This document shows, one piece after another, positions 34,713 through 44,538 of a stretch of DNA of 64,000 nt (positions are counted from its first letter, which is position 1; each line of letters begins with the position of its first letter). The notes under the pieces are model-generated. The model did not search any database and was not told the origin of the DNA. It saw nothing but the letters and a program-made list of their open reading frames with translations. The DNA lies in contig VCJN01003596.1 in the NCBI GenBank assembly GCA_006384855.1, positions 186,001-250,000 of the forward strand, in the 5' to 3' direction. The DNA comes from Tetraselmis striata (lineage: Eukaryota > Chlorophyta > Chlorodendrophyceae > Chlorodendrales > Chlorodendraceae). The position numbers were made by a program, and so were the translations under genes.

Positions 34713-35057
34713 GTGAGTGCCGACGACAATTCCAAACACCAAATCCGAAGAAACAGATGGGCCACGGATGACCGCTTTACACTAGCAATCATGACCGCCC
34801 TCCATGCCCGTACAGAACTTTTCAGCGACCCCCTCAACAAGTCCATCTACACCTCCCAGCATTATAGCATGTACCCCAAAGATGTAGTTTTCGGCGCTAG
34901 ACCCCCCCAACGACATGTACTTGTAGGCTGAAACGTCCCGCGCCAACCCCGAATATGACGAGAAATGTATGTTGAAAGCGGTGCACCACGCTCAGAGGCA
35001 CGAGTCTACCGCCACAGTGCTCATCCTCCCCGAGTGGATAGACGCGTCCTACAAGTA
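34713..35057 (+). pseudogene. Fragment resembling a PCIF1-type methyltransferase region
   Basis: The stretch reads HARTELFSDPLN, then SMYPKDVVFGA, and after a stop or frame change NPEYDEKCMLKAVHHAQRHE and TATVLILPEWIDASYK. The pattern FGA ... NP.Y ... A..hA ... vLiLP.W resembles PCIF1-like proteins that are often found in algal repeats. The stop codon after DASYK lies a few bases before the left inverted repeat of the large transposon, so the insertion may have landed beside or inside an older element. Confidence 0.35.
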
Positions 35058-35061
35058 AGCT

Positions 35062-35088
35062 AACAGTAATTTAACCTATTTTGCGCCG
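35062..35088 (+). repeat. Left terminal inverted repeat of the 9.3-kb element
   Basis: 27 bp, 25 of which match the inverted right end. Similarity weakens beyond GCGCCG, although both sides carry TGCA/GGGTTT words a little further in. Confidence 0.75.
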
Positions 35089-35251
35089 TGGAATTCATTT
35101 TGCACCGTAGGGTTTGTTTATACCCTAGTTCCCGGGTTTACTATCAGTACTTAAGACTCACTGGTGATGTAGCTTGGGTTTGTAGACTTGGGTGCAGTGC
35201 AGCATTCAACAGCATGAAGGCCAGCCGCGACGCATATCCAATGTTGGTTTT

Positions 35252-36012
35252 GGAGCATTTTGTCCAAAATGGGACAAGATGAGGCAATGAAATCAATATT
35301 TATTATGATTATTACATCCAGCGGCTAGCTAGCCACAAGACGTTGCTGATAGTTTATTCGTTGAGCATCCCCAACTCAAGCAAGTCCTTCTTCGTGGCTG
35401 CGTTAAACTTGACGACTCCGCCGGGTTTGCGTTGCGCTGGGGTGGTTGACATGACGTGGACGCAGTTGTTTCGTGGCTGGCTGATTTGCCACCCAGTTTG
35501 CGCATATGTCTTCACGACTTGGACGCTTTTACCGTACCACTTCTTTCTGACCATGGTGCCGTCCTCGTTGAACACCTCTCGACTTCCCGACGCGTCGTGG
35601 ATGGCCTTCGCGTACGATAGGGGGACGGCTTCAACAAGCTTCCAAGGAAGCGTCAGGCACTTCTCCCAGCTTGTGTCAACTGGCTTCTTCCCTCCTTTTG
35701 TCTGCGCGTACAACCATAGGGGCATGAGGGGTTTGCCCTTTGCATCGGCATGGAAGGGCTCGTATACGGCCACGGTCAACGTGTCTTCGGTAGTCTCGCG
35801 CGACTTCACAAGCCCGATGACGAATCTCGACTCCCAATCACCAAGAGTTTCAGGACACTTGTCTTCCTCATGCACCTAACGATGACCAAGACCGCGAGCT
35901 ATGTTAGTCCCGAGCGAGACGCCACGCCATTTTTGTCCCAGCTGGGACAAAATAACAAGCAAGGTAGAAGAACCAAATTGTTTTGTCCCGTAAAGGACAA
36001 AAATGACAAACA
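35252..36012. promoter_or_regulatory. Left-side TTTTGTCC/GGACAAAA palindromes
   Basis: Three inverted motifs occur: TTTTGTCC-AAAAT-GGGACAAG at 35258-35279, TTTTGTCCCAGCTGGGACAA at about 35930-35950, and TTTTGTCCCGTAAAGGACAA at about 35980-36000. The last two lie in intron 3 of the DUF7869-type gene. They share the words TTTGTC and GGGAC.AAA with the 24-bp intron arrays. A role as transposase-binding sites is a guess. Confidence 0.5.
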
Positions 36013-39000
36013 ATGGGACTCACATCGGAGACGTCGATGACAACGAGGTTCGAGCCCTTTGCATCGCTGGGCGATGTGTTGTCATGAAGCCTCTCCTTGG
36101 CGCCGGCGTGAACTCCCCGGAAGGCGCTGTCATCTTGAAGCACTTGAGCACGAACCTCGGCTTCAACGCGAGCGGCTTCGGCATTGTTGAGGTCTGCGTT
36201 GGTAGCCATCGTGTGACGTGCCTCAGCAGGCGCGGTCTGCCCGTGCTCGCGCAAGAAGTCGTCAACTTCCTCTTTCCGTTGCGGCCAGAACCCGGAGAAA
36301 GCTGCCGAAGGAGCAGTTTGCATCTCATCCAAGTCGTCGAGCAGATTCTTCCAGCTCTCGCGCTCGACTGGGGAGAAGTGCCACTGGACCGCCAGGTCCG
36401 TGATGTACGACCTGACCTTCTTGAAATCATCCAAGTACCTCTGGACCTTCACCGCGTCGGGCTTCTTTTTGTCGCAGAGAGCGTACAAAAGGGGCCGGCC
36501 CGCACGAATCTCGGGCGTCCCAGTTGGCGCGCTCTTCAAGATCTGCACGGGCTCAGAAAGCGGTGTGTTGGACCACAAGGCGGTGCGCAACGAGCCGCCA
36601 GACGCGGCGGCGTCGTCACGGGTGAACTCGAATTTGTGCGGCTTACTGATGTCCTGAATGTGGTCTTGGAAATGGGGCCTTAACCACTCAGAGAAGTCGA
36701 GGGAGAATGAGAGCTCAGCAATCTCCGGAGTGGGCGAGAATGCCTTCGCCACCAAGTCAAGAAAGGCCTCGATTGTGTAGGCGGAGCTGCGAGATAGCGC
36801 AAGACTGATGCGGCTGAAGATCTGGTCAACCCGTTCGTGAGTGTGCCCGACAGGCAAGAAGACCAAATGAATGACGTCGCAGATGCCGATAGACACAAGC
36901 CAATTGCAGAGGGCCGCCACGTTCCTATTCTTGTTCTCCCTGACGGTGTTGTCCATCTGGATTCTGATGTACGGAATCTTTCTACCACGGTGTTGAATTT
37001 CCTGCATCGCAGACCAGATTTCATCAGTCCATGGCTACCGGACAACCACGGCGAACCTATCGGGAGGCTAACGAGCTCACCTTCATGATCGTGATCCATA
37101 TCAGAGTGCACGTCGTGGACGAATCGTGGGGGATGGTGTTGGTGTAGTAGTAGATGTCGTCCGGGCGGTATCCGTCGTACTTCACACAGGTGAGGTGGTA
37201 CTTGAGGAGCATGTCGGGCTTCACAGTCTTGGGGATGCGAACCCAGTGAGGCAGCAGGGTCTTCGCGGAGTCCATGCTATCAATTTCGAAGAAGAAGAAG
37301 TTTCCATGGCCAAGGCGCGACTGGAAGACGGCGTTGTTCAGATCCCTTCGTTCCTGGCGCACTCTCTCGAGGTGTACCTTCTGCTCAGCTCTGACCTGAC
37401 GCCTCACCAGCTGCTGATGTTGACGGTGCACTTGACGTTCCTCTGGCGTCATGTCCTTTGTGCAAATCTCGCGAGCTTGGTCTCTGAGTGCTTTGCCCGC
37501 CGCGCATATGGGACAGTGGCTGAATCGCTTCACCTTCGGCGTGGTGACATCCGGGAAGTCTTCCTTCCAAGTCCGGCGGAAAGTGTCGAACGATGCGAGC
37601 TTCACTTCGCTCTCGGTAGCCAACTCTACAAAGGGGCAGGGGCATGATAGGTCGGTATACAAATATGGTCTCATAATGCGAGACAGAAAAGTTCGGTCTA
37701 AAGTGGGTCGAAATAATTATATCGGTAGTGGGTGAATAATTCTGTAATCAGCTTGGCAAAACAATCTGTCATCAGTGTGACGAAACGGTATGTCAGTAGT
37801 GGGACAAAACCGTCTCTCAGCAGTGGGACAAGACGTTCTCTCTGCAGTGGGACGATATCGGCTAATTATGTGGGACAAATACTTTTGTGGTCGGTGGGAC
37901 GAAACGGTATGCCATGAGCGGTGCGAAACGTTCTGTCATCAGTGGGACGAAATCGGTCCGGCGTCGGTGGGACTAAACGTTCTGGCGATAACGGGACGAA
38001 ACGGTTTGTCATCAGCGGGACAAAACGGTTTGTCATCAGCGGGACAAAACGGTTTGTCATCAGTGGGACGAAACGGTTCGTCATCAGTGGGACAAAACGG
38101 TCTGTCAGCAGCGGGACAAAACGGTTTGTCATCAGTGGGACGAAACGGTTTGTCATCAGTGGGACGAAACGGTTTGTCATCAGTGGGACGAAACGGTTTG
38201 TCATCAGTGGGACGAAACGGTTTGTCATCAGTGGGACAAAACGGTATGTCATCAGCGGGACAAAACGGTTTGTCCTCAGTGGGACGAAACGGTTTGTCAT
38301 CAGCGGGACGAAACGGTCTGTCGTCAGCGGGACGAAACGGTATGTCATCAGTGGGACAAAATGGGCCTCACCACGGAGAATGACGTTGTCGTCCTCGGCC
38401 CACGACTTGTAGTAGTAGTAGACGCAAATCTTGGTCATCCAGGGAGGTAGGTGCTTCTTGAAGGTCTCGCTGTTTCCGTCATGAAAAGGCATGATCTCGA
38501 CGTGACCGAGGTCATCCGAGAAGAAGTGCTCGAGAAACATGCGCACATGCTCCCTCGGTCCGGTCTGTCTGCTCTCGTATTGCTTGCGCTGCTTGATGTA
38601 CGTGGGTTCGTTATCCACCACCGACCGCTGGATCACGAGACGTCTGTGTTTCGAGACCTGATGCAAGACCTCCCACGCACGCCCACACGTGTAGATGGGG
38701 CCGCGATGATCGAAAGATCGCAAGTAGCCACCGTGATCGAACATGTAATCGAACTTGTCGGATGCCGACTCGTAGCCACCCCTGAGAACCTGAGCGAGCC
38801 GGTCAAAGGAGCGGTTCTGATTGCCAGAGTATACGGTCAACGCACGGTCCAACACGGCATCAACGAGGGCCTCTCCGCACTGTGTGTATAGCTTCTGCAC
38901 GCACTTGCGCGAACAGCATGGCGACTGCTCGCTAGCCTCCTTGGCGAGCATGAGGCGGATACAATCGCGAGAGGTGCGCTTGCTGATCAGAGACGAGACC

Positions 39001-39197
39001 TTGCCATTACCGCTTTCGGCGACCTCATCGCAGCCCTTGCCCCACGTGTACTTCCTTTTCTCAGGCTCCTTACGATCACTCGCACGCGCGTCGCAATCAC
39101 ACGAGTACCCACTGCGGCACGAACACAGCGGTAATGTAACTGTAGTGTCCGACGCGCCGGATCCTGGAGAAGAGGCCATGCTTTCGACCGCCGCCAT
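35354..39197 (-). CDS. DUF7869-type protein, candidate transposase (4 exons)
   Basis: Exons 39197-38372, 37625-37081, 37001-36024 and 35875-35354 join in frame to 956 residues with no internal stop. The splice sites are canonical: CGTG|GTGAGG, ATGAAG|GTGAGC and CCGAT|GTGAGT as donors, TAG, CAG and TAG as acceptors. Residues 1-60 are low-complexity and Cys-containing. A CCSRKC motif lies near 115, and a CPIC motif near 314 precedes a Lys/Arg/Gln-rich helix (PEERQVHRQHQQ). The core has FFFFEIDSMDSAKT (Asp about 391), RIQMDNTVRENKNRN (Asp about 474) and FLPVGHTHERVDQIFSRIS (Asp about 516). That arrangement typifies DUF7869-type proteins of algae and other eukaryotes and looks like an RNase-H-fold D-D-D set. 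Intron 1 (746 bp) is a 24-bp repeat array. The open frame, 956 codons across four exons, suggests recent activity. The family name is from memory, and the transposase function is inferred. Confidence 0.8.
37676..38364 (+). repeat. 24-bp tandem array in intron 1 of the DUF7869-type gene
   Basis: The unit is close to GGTTTGTCATCAGTGGGACG-AAAC. About 16 regular copies occupy 37985-38364, and about a dozen degenerate copies extend to 37676. The unit has imperfect dyad symmetry (GTTTGTC against GGGACGAAAC). Because 24 is divisible by three and the unit lacks stops, several frames stay open on both strands; these are not genes. Confidence 0.95.
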
Positions 39198-39735
39198 GCA
39201 GCGCGGGGCGAGTGGGTGGGGGGGGGGGTGAAGGACTGTGATCTGTGGTGAGGAAGAGTGACGGCCGATGACCGTTCTCGGACGGGCCGTTCACCGGGGT
39301 GCATAATATCCAGGTACGGGTCAAAATAATTGATGACTCAAATACCGTGTTATTTCGTGCTTCTTTCGTATGTCGGAAATAGTTCTATACTAGTAAGTAC
39401 ACCCGAATCCAATCCAAGGAATATATCATCCCATGAAGGAATATTATTGCCACGCCACTGTACTCTCGTACCGTTATGACTCTCGAGTAGGGAATATTTT
39501 ATCTTCCAGTAATAGTAATATATAGTCGCAGTAGTTAGCCTTGTATATTCGTCGCGGTGCAAAATACATGAACCTGATGACGACGACGAGGTACACTATA
39601 GTGTGCGCACGCGCGCCGTTGGTCCAACAGGGGTCAGAGCGGCGGCAGACGGAAACCACGTCATTTCCACCTCTCCCTCACCGCTTCCCACCAAGAAACC
39701 CGCTCATCTACCGCGTCAACCTACCTACCGCCAGA
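39198..39735. promoter_or_regulatory. Shared promoter region of the two divergent genes
   Basis: The 538 bp between the two start codons must hold both promoters if the starts are right. It is more AT-rich than its surroundings and contains TATA-like words such as AATATATAGTC near 39517. No specific factor site can be named. Confidence 0.45.
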
Positions 39736-41832
39736 ATGGCGCCGAAGAAGAACGAGCCTGCCAAGGACAAGGAAGACAAGGACGACGCCACCCCAGGTGA
39801 GTTGCGCGCGCGTACAGTAGCTGCCTGCCTGCTCGACGCGTGATACGGCCAGATCTAGCGAGTTCGGCCGAACCCTAACCGGTTAGGGTTCACTGTAGAA
39901 GCGGTGTAATCTAGGACCACTCGAGGTGTAGGCAGACGAGTGGCAGCGTACAGTAGCCGCCTGCCTGCTCGACGCGTGATGCGGCCAGATCTAGCGAGTT
40001 TGGTTAGGGTTCCCTGTAGAAGCGGTGTAATCTAGGACCGCTCGAGGTGTAGGCAGACGAGTGGGAATAGAAACCCAAACGAGACGAGCGGCATCAGGGT
40101 CATGTAGGGTGGTATTACGTCCCGTCGAGGCAGCTGTTGCAAGCAATAAGGATGCTAATTGGTGGTGGGAGGGGGTGGGGGTGAAGAGCGGCCAGGGGGA
40201 ACCTCTGCCTGTACTCCGCCGTAAGGAGTGGTTTAATATTAGTGTGAAGCGCAGTACTTAAAGACATAACATTATTAAACCGCAGTACATAATGTATTGA
40301 AAATAGATTTGTCATCAGTGGGACAAAACGGTTTGTCATCAGTGGGACGAAACGGTTTGTCATCAGCGGGACGAAACGGTTTGTCATCAGCGGGACGAAA
40401 CGGTTTGTCATCAGTGGGACGAAACGGTTTGTCATCAGCGGGACGAAACGGTTTGTCATCAGCGGGACGAAACGGTTTGTCATCAGTGGGACGAAACGGT
40501 TTGTCATCCGTGGGACGAAACGTTCTGTCATCAGTGGGACGAAACGGTTTGTCATCAGCGGGACGAAACGGTTTGTCATCAGTGGGACGAAACGGTTTGT
40601 CATCAGTGGGACGAAACGGTTTGTCATCAGTGGGACCAAACGTTCTGTCATCAGTGGGACGAAACGTTCTGTTATCAGTGGGACGAAACGGTCTGTCATC
40701 AGTGGGACGAAACGGTTTGTCATCAGTGGGACGAAACGGTCTGTCATCAGTGGGACGAAAAGTTCTGACAGGATATGATGTTTATAGGCCGAAGGTCCAA
40801 GCGGACATCAAAACCTACCGAGAAAGCAAAAGAATTCGATGCGCTCGGAGCGCTAGTAGGGAGAAAACACAAGGCGTCATCTTCTGTGCCAGAGCAGCCG
40901 GCGGCGAAGAAGAGCCGTGCAGCCTCAGCTTCTGCAGCTGGAGCCGGCGCTGAGGCATCAGGTAACCCCTGGAAACCGAGCCTTTTAAGAGGTAGGGTGC
41001 CGGCTTACGGCACGCACTCGCAAGGAGAAAGATCGGCCGCCTTGCTTTTGAGGGCCCGAATCAAGAGCGGCCAGGTCCTCTCAGATGCTCAAATGCAGAC
41101 AGCGCGAAGGCTAATGGATTACGAAAAGCTCATGCAAGCTTACTATGAATCAGGTCCTTGCCTCTCCAATCATATGATTTTTGTGAGTGCACAGTGTCAT
41201 ATTGACATTGTTTGAAATCATGTGCGTTGACGGGTTCGAAAGGACGCGCACATGAGACAGTAGCGACTAAAGCTTCAAAGGAATCCAAGGGGAAAGAAAA
41301 GGTTTCAGAGACGATTGTGACTCCAGGTAATTGTGACTGAAAGTATCAATCCCTGCCTTTGTGAGTGCACTGTGTCATATTGACATTGTTTGAAATCATG
41401 TGTGTTGACAGGTTCGAAAGGACGCGCACTTGAGCCAGTAGCGACTAAAGCTTCAAAGGAATCCAAGGGAAAAGAAAAGGTTTCAGAGACGATTGTGACT
41501 CCAGGTAATTGTGACTGAAAGTATCAATCCCTGCCTTCTCAGTCCCTTCGATTACTTTCTCGTCAATGAGTTATCTGACGTTCCAACAGGTCGTAAATTG
41601 GCGCAAGCAACCGCGTCGGAAGCAGCTGGTAAATCGGGATCCCCAGGTAAGAAAAATTACGCTTGGCTTTGATGGTGTATGGCGATACCGTTCAGTAGTT
41701 AATCGTGATGCCCACTGCAGGTGTGTTGAGTACTCTCTACTCATTCTTTACAGGTACCCCGAATCAAGCCTCTTCTTTGTCTAAAGGCCCATCTCAAATA
41801 CCGGAAACAGAGCCTGAGCCTGAGCCATGGAG
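39736..41832 (+). CDS. Basic Lys/Ser/Ala-rich N-terminal part of second transposon gene
   Basis: Proposed exons are 39736-39796, 40788-41153, 41412-41504, 41590-41646 and 41754-41832. All internal junctions use the same phase (a lone G before GT donors), which makes the exons interchangeable cassettes. The start is MAPKKNEPAKDKEDKDD; exon 2 adds RRSKRTSKPTEKAKEF and PAAKKSRAASASAAGAGAEA, with stretches like nuclear localisation signals. Later exons are short and rich in Lys, Ser and Pro (KASKESKGKEKVSE; ETEPEPEPW). The donor at 41154 is weak. Intron 1 (991 bp) holds a two-copy repeat and a 24-bp array. The join to the next exon (41921) is off by one base in my model, so this could be a separate gene or an N-terminus whose junction I have misplaced. 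No domain is recognised. Confidence 0.5.
39811..40064 (+). repeat. Two-copy direct repeat in intron 1 of second transposon gene
   Basis: 39811-39944 and 39948-40064 share CCTGCCTGCTCGACGCGTGA, GCCAGATCTAGCGAGTT and GTGTAATCTAGGACC. The first copy has an extra 17 bp or so around an ACCCTAACCGGTTAGGGT palindrome. Confidence 0.9.
40305..40768 (+). repeat. 24-bp tandem array in intron 1 of second transposon gene
   Basis: Nineteen copies of the same 24-bp unit as at 37676-38364, in the same orientation on the plus strand. It ends 20 bp before the exon 2 acceptor at 40787. Copies differ mainly at AGCGGG/AGTGGG and GGTTTG/GTTCTG. Confidence 0.95.
41183..41538 (+). repeat. 178-bp tandem duplication containing an exon cassette
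   Basis: 41183-41360 and 41361-41538 are near-identical copies. The downstream copy carries exon 3 with an intact acceptor (GTTGACAG|GTTCG). The upstream copy has GTTGACGG at that place, so its acceptor AG is lost, although the 93-bp reading frame (GSKGRAHETVATKASKESKG) is preserved. Confidence 0.85.
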
Positions 41833-41920
41833 GTAAGTTGTGACCGACCCCAGTGTCTTAATCATATGGAATACTATCATTGATTCCTTTCTCCGTACTG
41901 AAGTTTGTTTTTCGACCCAG

Positions 41921-44079
41921 GATGTCGGCTTTGGACCCCATGCGCCCTGGCTAGACGAGCCGTCTCTTGCCAAGCAGAGCGACAGCGCGGATCTCCCTGT
42001 GGGCCAGATGTACCTGGTGGTTGGACTGCTCATCCAAGGCGAGCACAGTGTGACCCCGAGCCTCTACGAGCTGGTGGATGACATTAAGCACGCCGGCGAC
42101 AATGGCCCCATGGCTGTTACGCACACCAACGCGGAGTGGCTCGCGATGATTGAGACCTGGAGGTTTCGCGATCTCTTGCGTCGAGCAAGCATCAAGCTCA
42201 TGAATGTCATTGACACGGCCAAGGGCAGGGAGACAATCCAACTGCTGACGCCGGACGAACCGGCCAGGAATTGGGGGAAATATCTCTCGGACCACATCAT
42301 CGATTGGGATGTGCAAGACAAAGTGTCGGATGAGCAAGCCGCCGCTCGCCTTGACGCCATCACCAAGTTCCGAGCCAATGTTGATGACCTCGGCCCAACA
42401 GGCTTCCCCAGAAAGTTCCAGGATTTGCTCAAAGGTGCTCATCGCTCCGGTCCGTTGATGGTCTTGCTGACCCCTCCTGCCAAATGGGGGGACATGAAAT
42501 CCGCCGATTGTCTCACACCACTACCGGTTCGAGAGCATATCGCGGCCACCAACACCACCATCAGGAGTGAGGCGTATCGCATCAAGAATCAGATGCCGGA
42601 CTTAGTCATCTCCTTCTTCACATAGTTTGCTCTTCTGGCATGTGCGCCGGAGCTTATCGCGGTTTCCGCTCCGAATGTTTCTAATGAGCTGTGGATATCG
42701 ATGAAGGTAACTAAGATCTTGTGCAACCACAAATGCTCTTCTGAATTTTCGTTGTGAGCTATTAACCCGAATCTGTTTTCTGACACACACAGGCCGAGGA
42801 ACTTCCGGTGATGCCCAAGGGAGAAGGGGTCGACAAGGATGACAAGGGTAAGGTGTGGTTGAACACGGAGCTTTGCAAGACTTGCATTGTGGAGGGGAAC
42901 TTCAAGGCACCCGCGACAAAACAATTCGTCGCGGACGCCATGTCGGCAGTTCGTGCCAAAAAGGCAACAGTCTTCATTGCCGACGCGCTTTTCGGAGCTG
43001 GTTCGCACACATGGGACTCGAAGGATGCTGCGTGGGGTACGGACGACTTCAACGACGTGTTTGCTTTCGCCAGGCAAGACAACCCCCACAACCCCGGTGC
43101 GTACTAGATGACTGTGCTTTCATTTATCCCATTCCCGATTTACCCCCGCGCAGGCAGTTGAATATCCATACTGGATCTTCTGACGTCCACACTGCTCTCG
43201 ATGGGTGCCATTTCTTCATTCACCTCTCGGACCAGCAACTTGGATCCGCAATCACAGCCGTTCAAAAACAAGCTGAGGACCTCATCTATCACGTCCTGAC
43301 TTGGGCCAAGGATTGCGGGATGAAGATGGGCAGCTCTCTGCGTCACGACGCTGAGTACTACCTCTACGTCAGGAAGCCCCCGCCAAGCATCATAGCTGAC
43401 AACATCCGTTTCGATGATCCCCGAAGGTGAGATTTGATCCGTGGAAAATAGCCGGCTTGTATATTCTACTCGCTAAGCCGGTTGTGCCTTTCCAGATTCT
43501 CTACATCCATCATATTGGGTCACTTCAAAGACAGTTCGAAATTGAAGGACGAGAACAGACAGACGGTGAACAAGTACCAAAAGCCTATCGCTCTCTTCGC
43601 CAAGCACCTTAAGATGGCGGCAACAGACGGGACAACAATCGTCGACGTCACAGCCGGAACCGGGACAACCGCGGTGCGTGAGGGGTGCAACCCGGGTGAG
43701 TTTCTTAATGGATCAGCATAAAAAAACTAACGCCTTGTGCGGTTTGCCACGCCTTTTCCAGGTCGCTGCGGCCTTTTCCGTGTGGTGGGACCATATGGAT
43801 CATACCTACTCGTTCACACACAGGAACTTGAAGATTATCCTCATTGACAACCAGAAGACGCAAATCGCTGGGATGAAGTCCAGGATGACCTCATGGTTCA
43901 AAGAGAAGCCATGGGACGAGACTCAAAGACTGCGTCCAAGTGACTTCGAGAAGTGGCCGGGTCTACCCCATCCAATGACCGAGTTTGAGGAGCAGATAGA
44001 GCGTGTAGCGGCGGATAAGAGGAGGCAACAGGCGGCAGAGCGCCGAGGGGATTATGTGATCGAAGATGATGATGTGTAG
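41921..44079 (+). CDS. DNA methyltransferase-like gene, possibly disrupted
   Basis: Proposed exons are 41921-42706, 42793-43073, 43154-43426, 43496-43673 and 43762-44079. The last four join in frame and read like an N6/N4-type amino-methyltransferase: IADALFG stands where DPPY is expected, followed by TWDSKDAAW; then LIYHVLTWAKDCG, EYYLYVRKPPP, KYQKPIALFAKHL and the cofactor loop IVDVTAGTGTTAVAA with RNLKIILIDNQ. Intron 43074-43153 has a GC donor (CAG|GCAAGA). The first exon contains an in-frame TAG at 42622-42624 between SFFT and FALLACAPELI, and no ATG starts it, so either a splice is missed or the gene is damaged. The catalytic DPPY is altered to DALF, so activity is doubtful. The tail is acidic (YVIEDDDV). 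It would act on DNA in the nucleus if functional. Confidence 0.6.
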
Positions 44080-44111
44080 TACAATTCCGCAAAATTAGCC
44101 GCTCATATGTT

Positions 44112-44290
44112 TTGTCCCGGACGGCACAAACTACTTGTAGCCATCACGGCCCCCGCTCTTTTTTGTCCCAGTTTGGACAGAGTTTCAGCCCCCGATGGCG
44201 CAAACTTCTTGTAACGATCCCGTTTCCTTCAATCTTTTGATTTGTCCTTGCTTGGACGAAATTGGTTTCCCCGACTTGGCACAAAATGAA
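44112..44290. promoter_or_regulatory. Right-side TTTTGTCC/GGACAAA-type motifs
   Basis: Four spaced pairs occur: TTTTGTCCCGGACGGCACAA, TTTTGTCCCAGTTTGGACAG, ATTTGTCCTTGCTTGGACGA and a final GACTTGGCACAAAAT. They echo the left-side palindromes and the 24-bp intron repeats and lie within 300 bp of the right terminal repeat. Confidence 0.5.
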
Positions 44291-44373
44291 CCAACCGGCA
44301 TTCATATTAGCTTGCAATCCCACTGCTGCCCCCAAACCCTAATTTAGACCTAACCACAATGCACCGCGTGCCT

Positions 44374-44400
44374 CGGGGCAAAATAGGTTACATTACTGTT
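44374..44400 (-). repeat. Right terminal inverted repeat of the 9.3-kb element
   Basis: Inverted match of 35062-35088 with two mismatches in 27. Confidence 0.75.
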
Positions 44401-44538
44401 CTCAGTGATTAAGGTCACGTCTTACGGCATAGAGGAGAACGCCTCCTGAAAGGCGTCCTCGCGGAGCTGGGTATGATACTCGGCGGACAACATCCGAAGG
44501 CGGTCCGCAGCCCAACGTCTTCGCACGAGACTAAGTTC

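Larger units (their letters stand above)
35062..44400. mobile_element. 9.3-kb inverted-repeat transposon with two divergent genes
   Basis: The left end AACAGTAAT-TTAACCTATTTTGCGCCG is matched, inverted, by the right end AACAGTAAT-GTAACCTATTTTGCCCCG (25 of 27 identical). The interval holds two divergently transcribed, intron-containing genes: a DUF7869-type protein (minus) and a gene set with a basic N-terminal part and a DNA-methyltransferase-like C-terminal part (plus). The first intron of each is filled by the same 24-bp repeat. TTTTGTCC/GGACAAAA palindromes recur in both subterminal regions and in intron 3 of the minus gene. No clear target-site duplication was found; the only shared flank is CT. 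The enclosure of both genes by matched ends is what makes this one element. The transposase role of the DUF7869 protein is inferred. Confidence 0.7.

Noticed and set aside
37866-38370. A long repetitive peptide (RFVPLMTN units) continuing the DUF7869 exon 1 frame
   Set aside because: The 24-bp repeat lacks stops and has a period divisible by three, so frames stay open on both strands. A GTGAGG donor precedes the array and splicing past it restores a conserved frame.
37676-40768. CRISPR arrays
   Set aside because: The units are contiguous 24-bp repeats without unique spacers, in a eukaryotic, intron-containing setting.
35040-44420. A long target-site duplication for the 9.3-kb element
   Set aside because: Flanks share only CT next to the ends, which is too short to claim.
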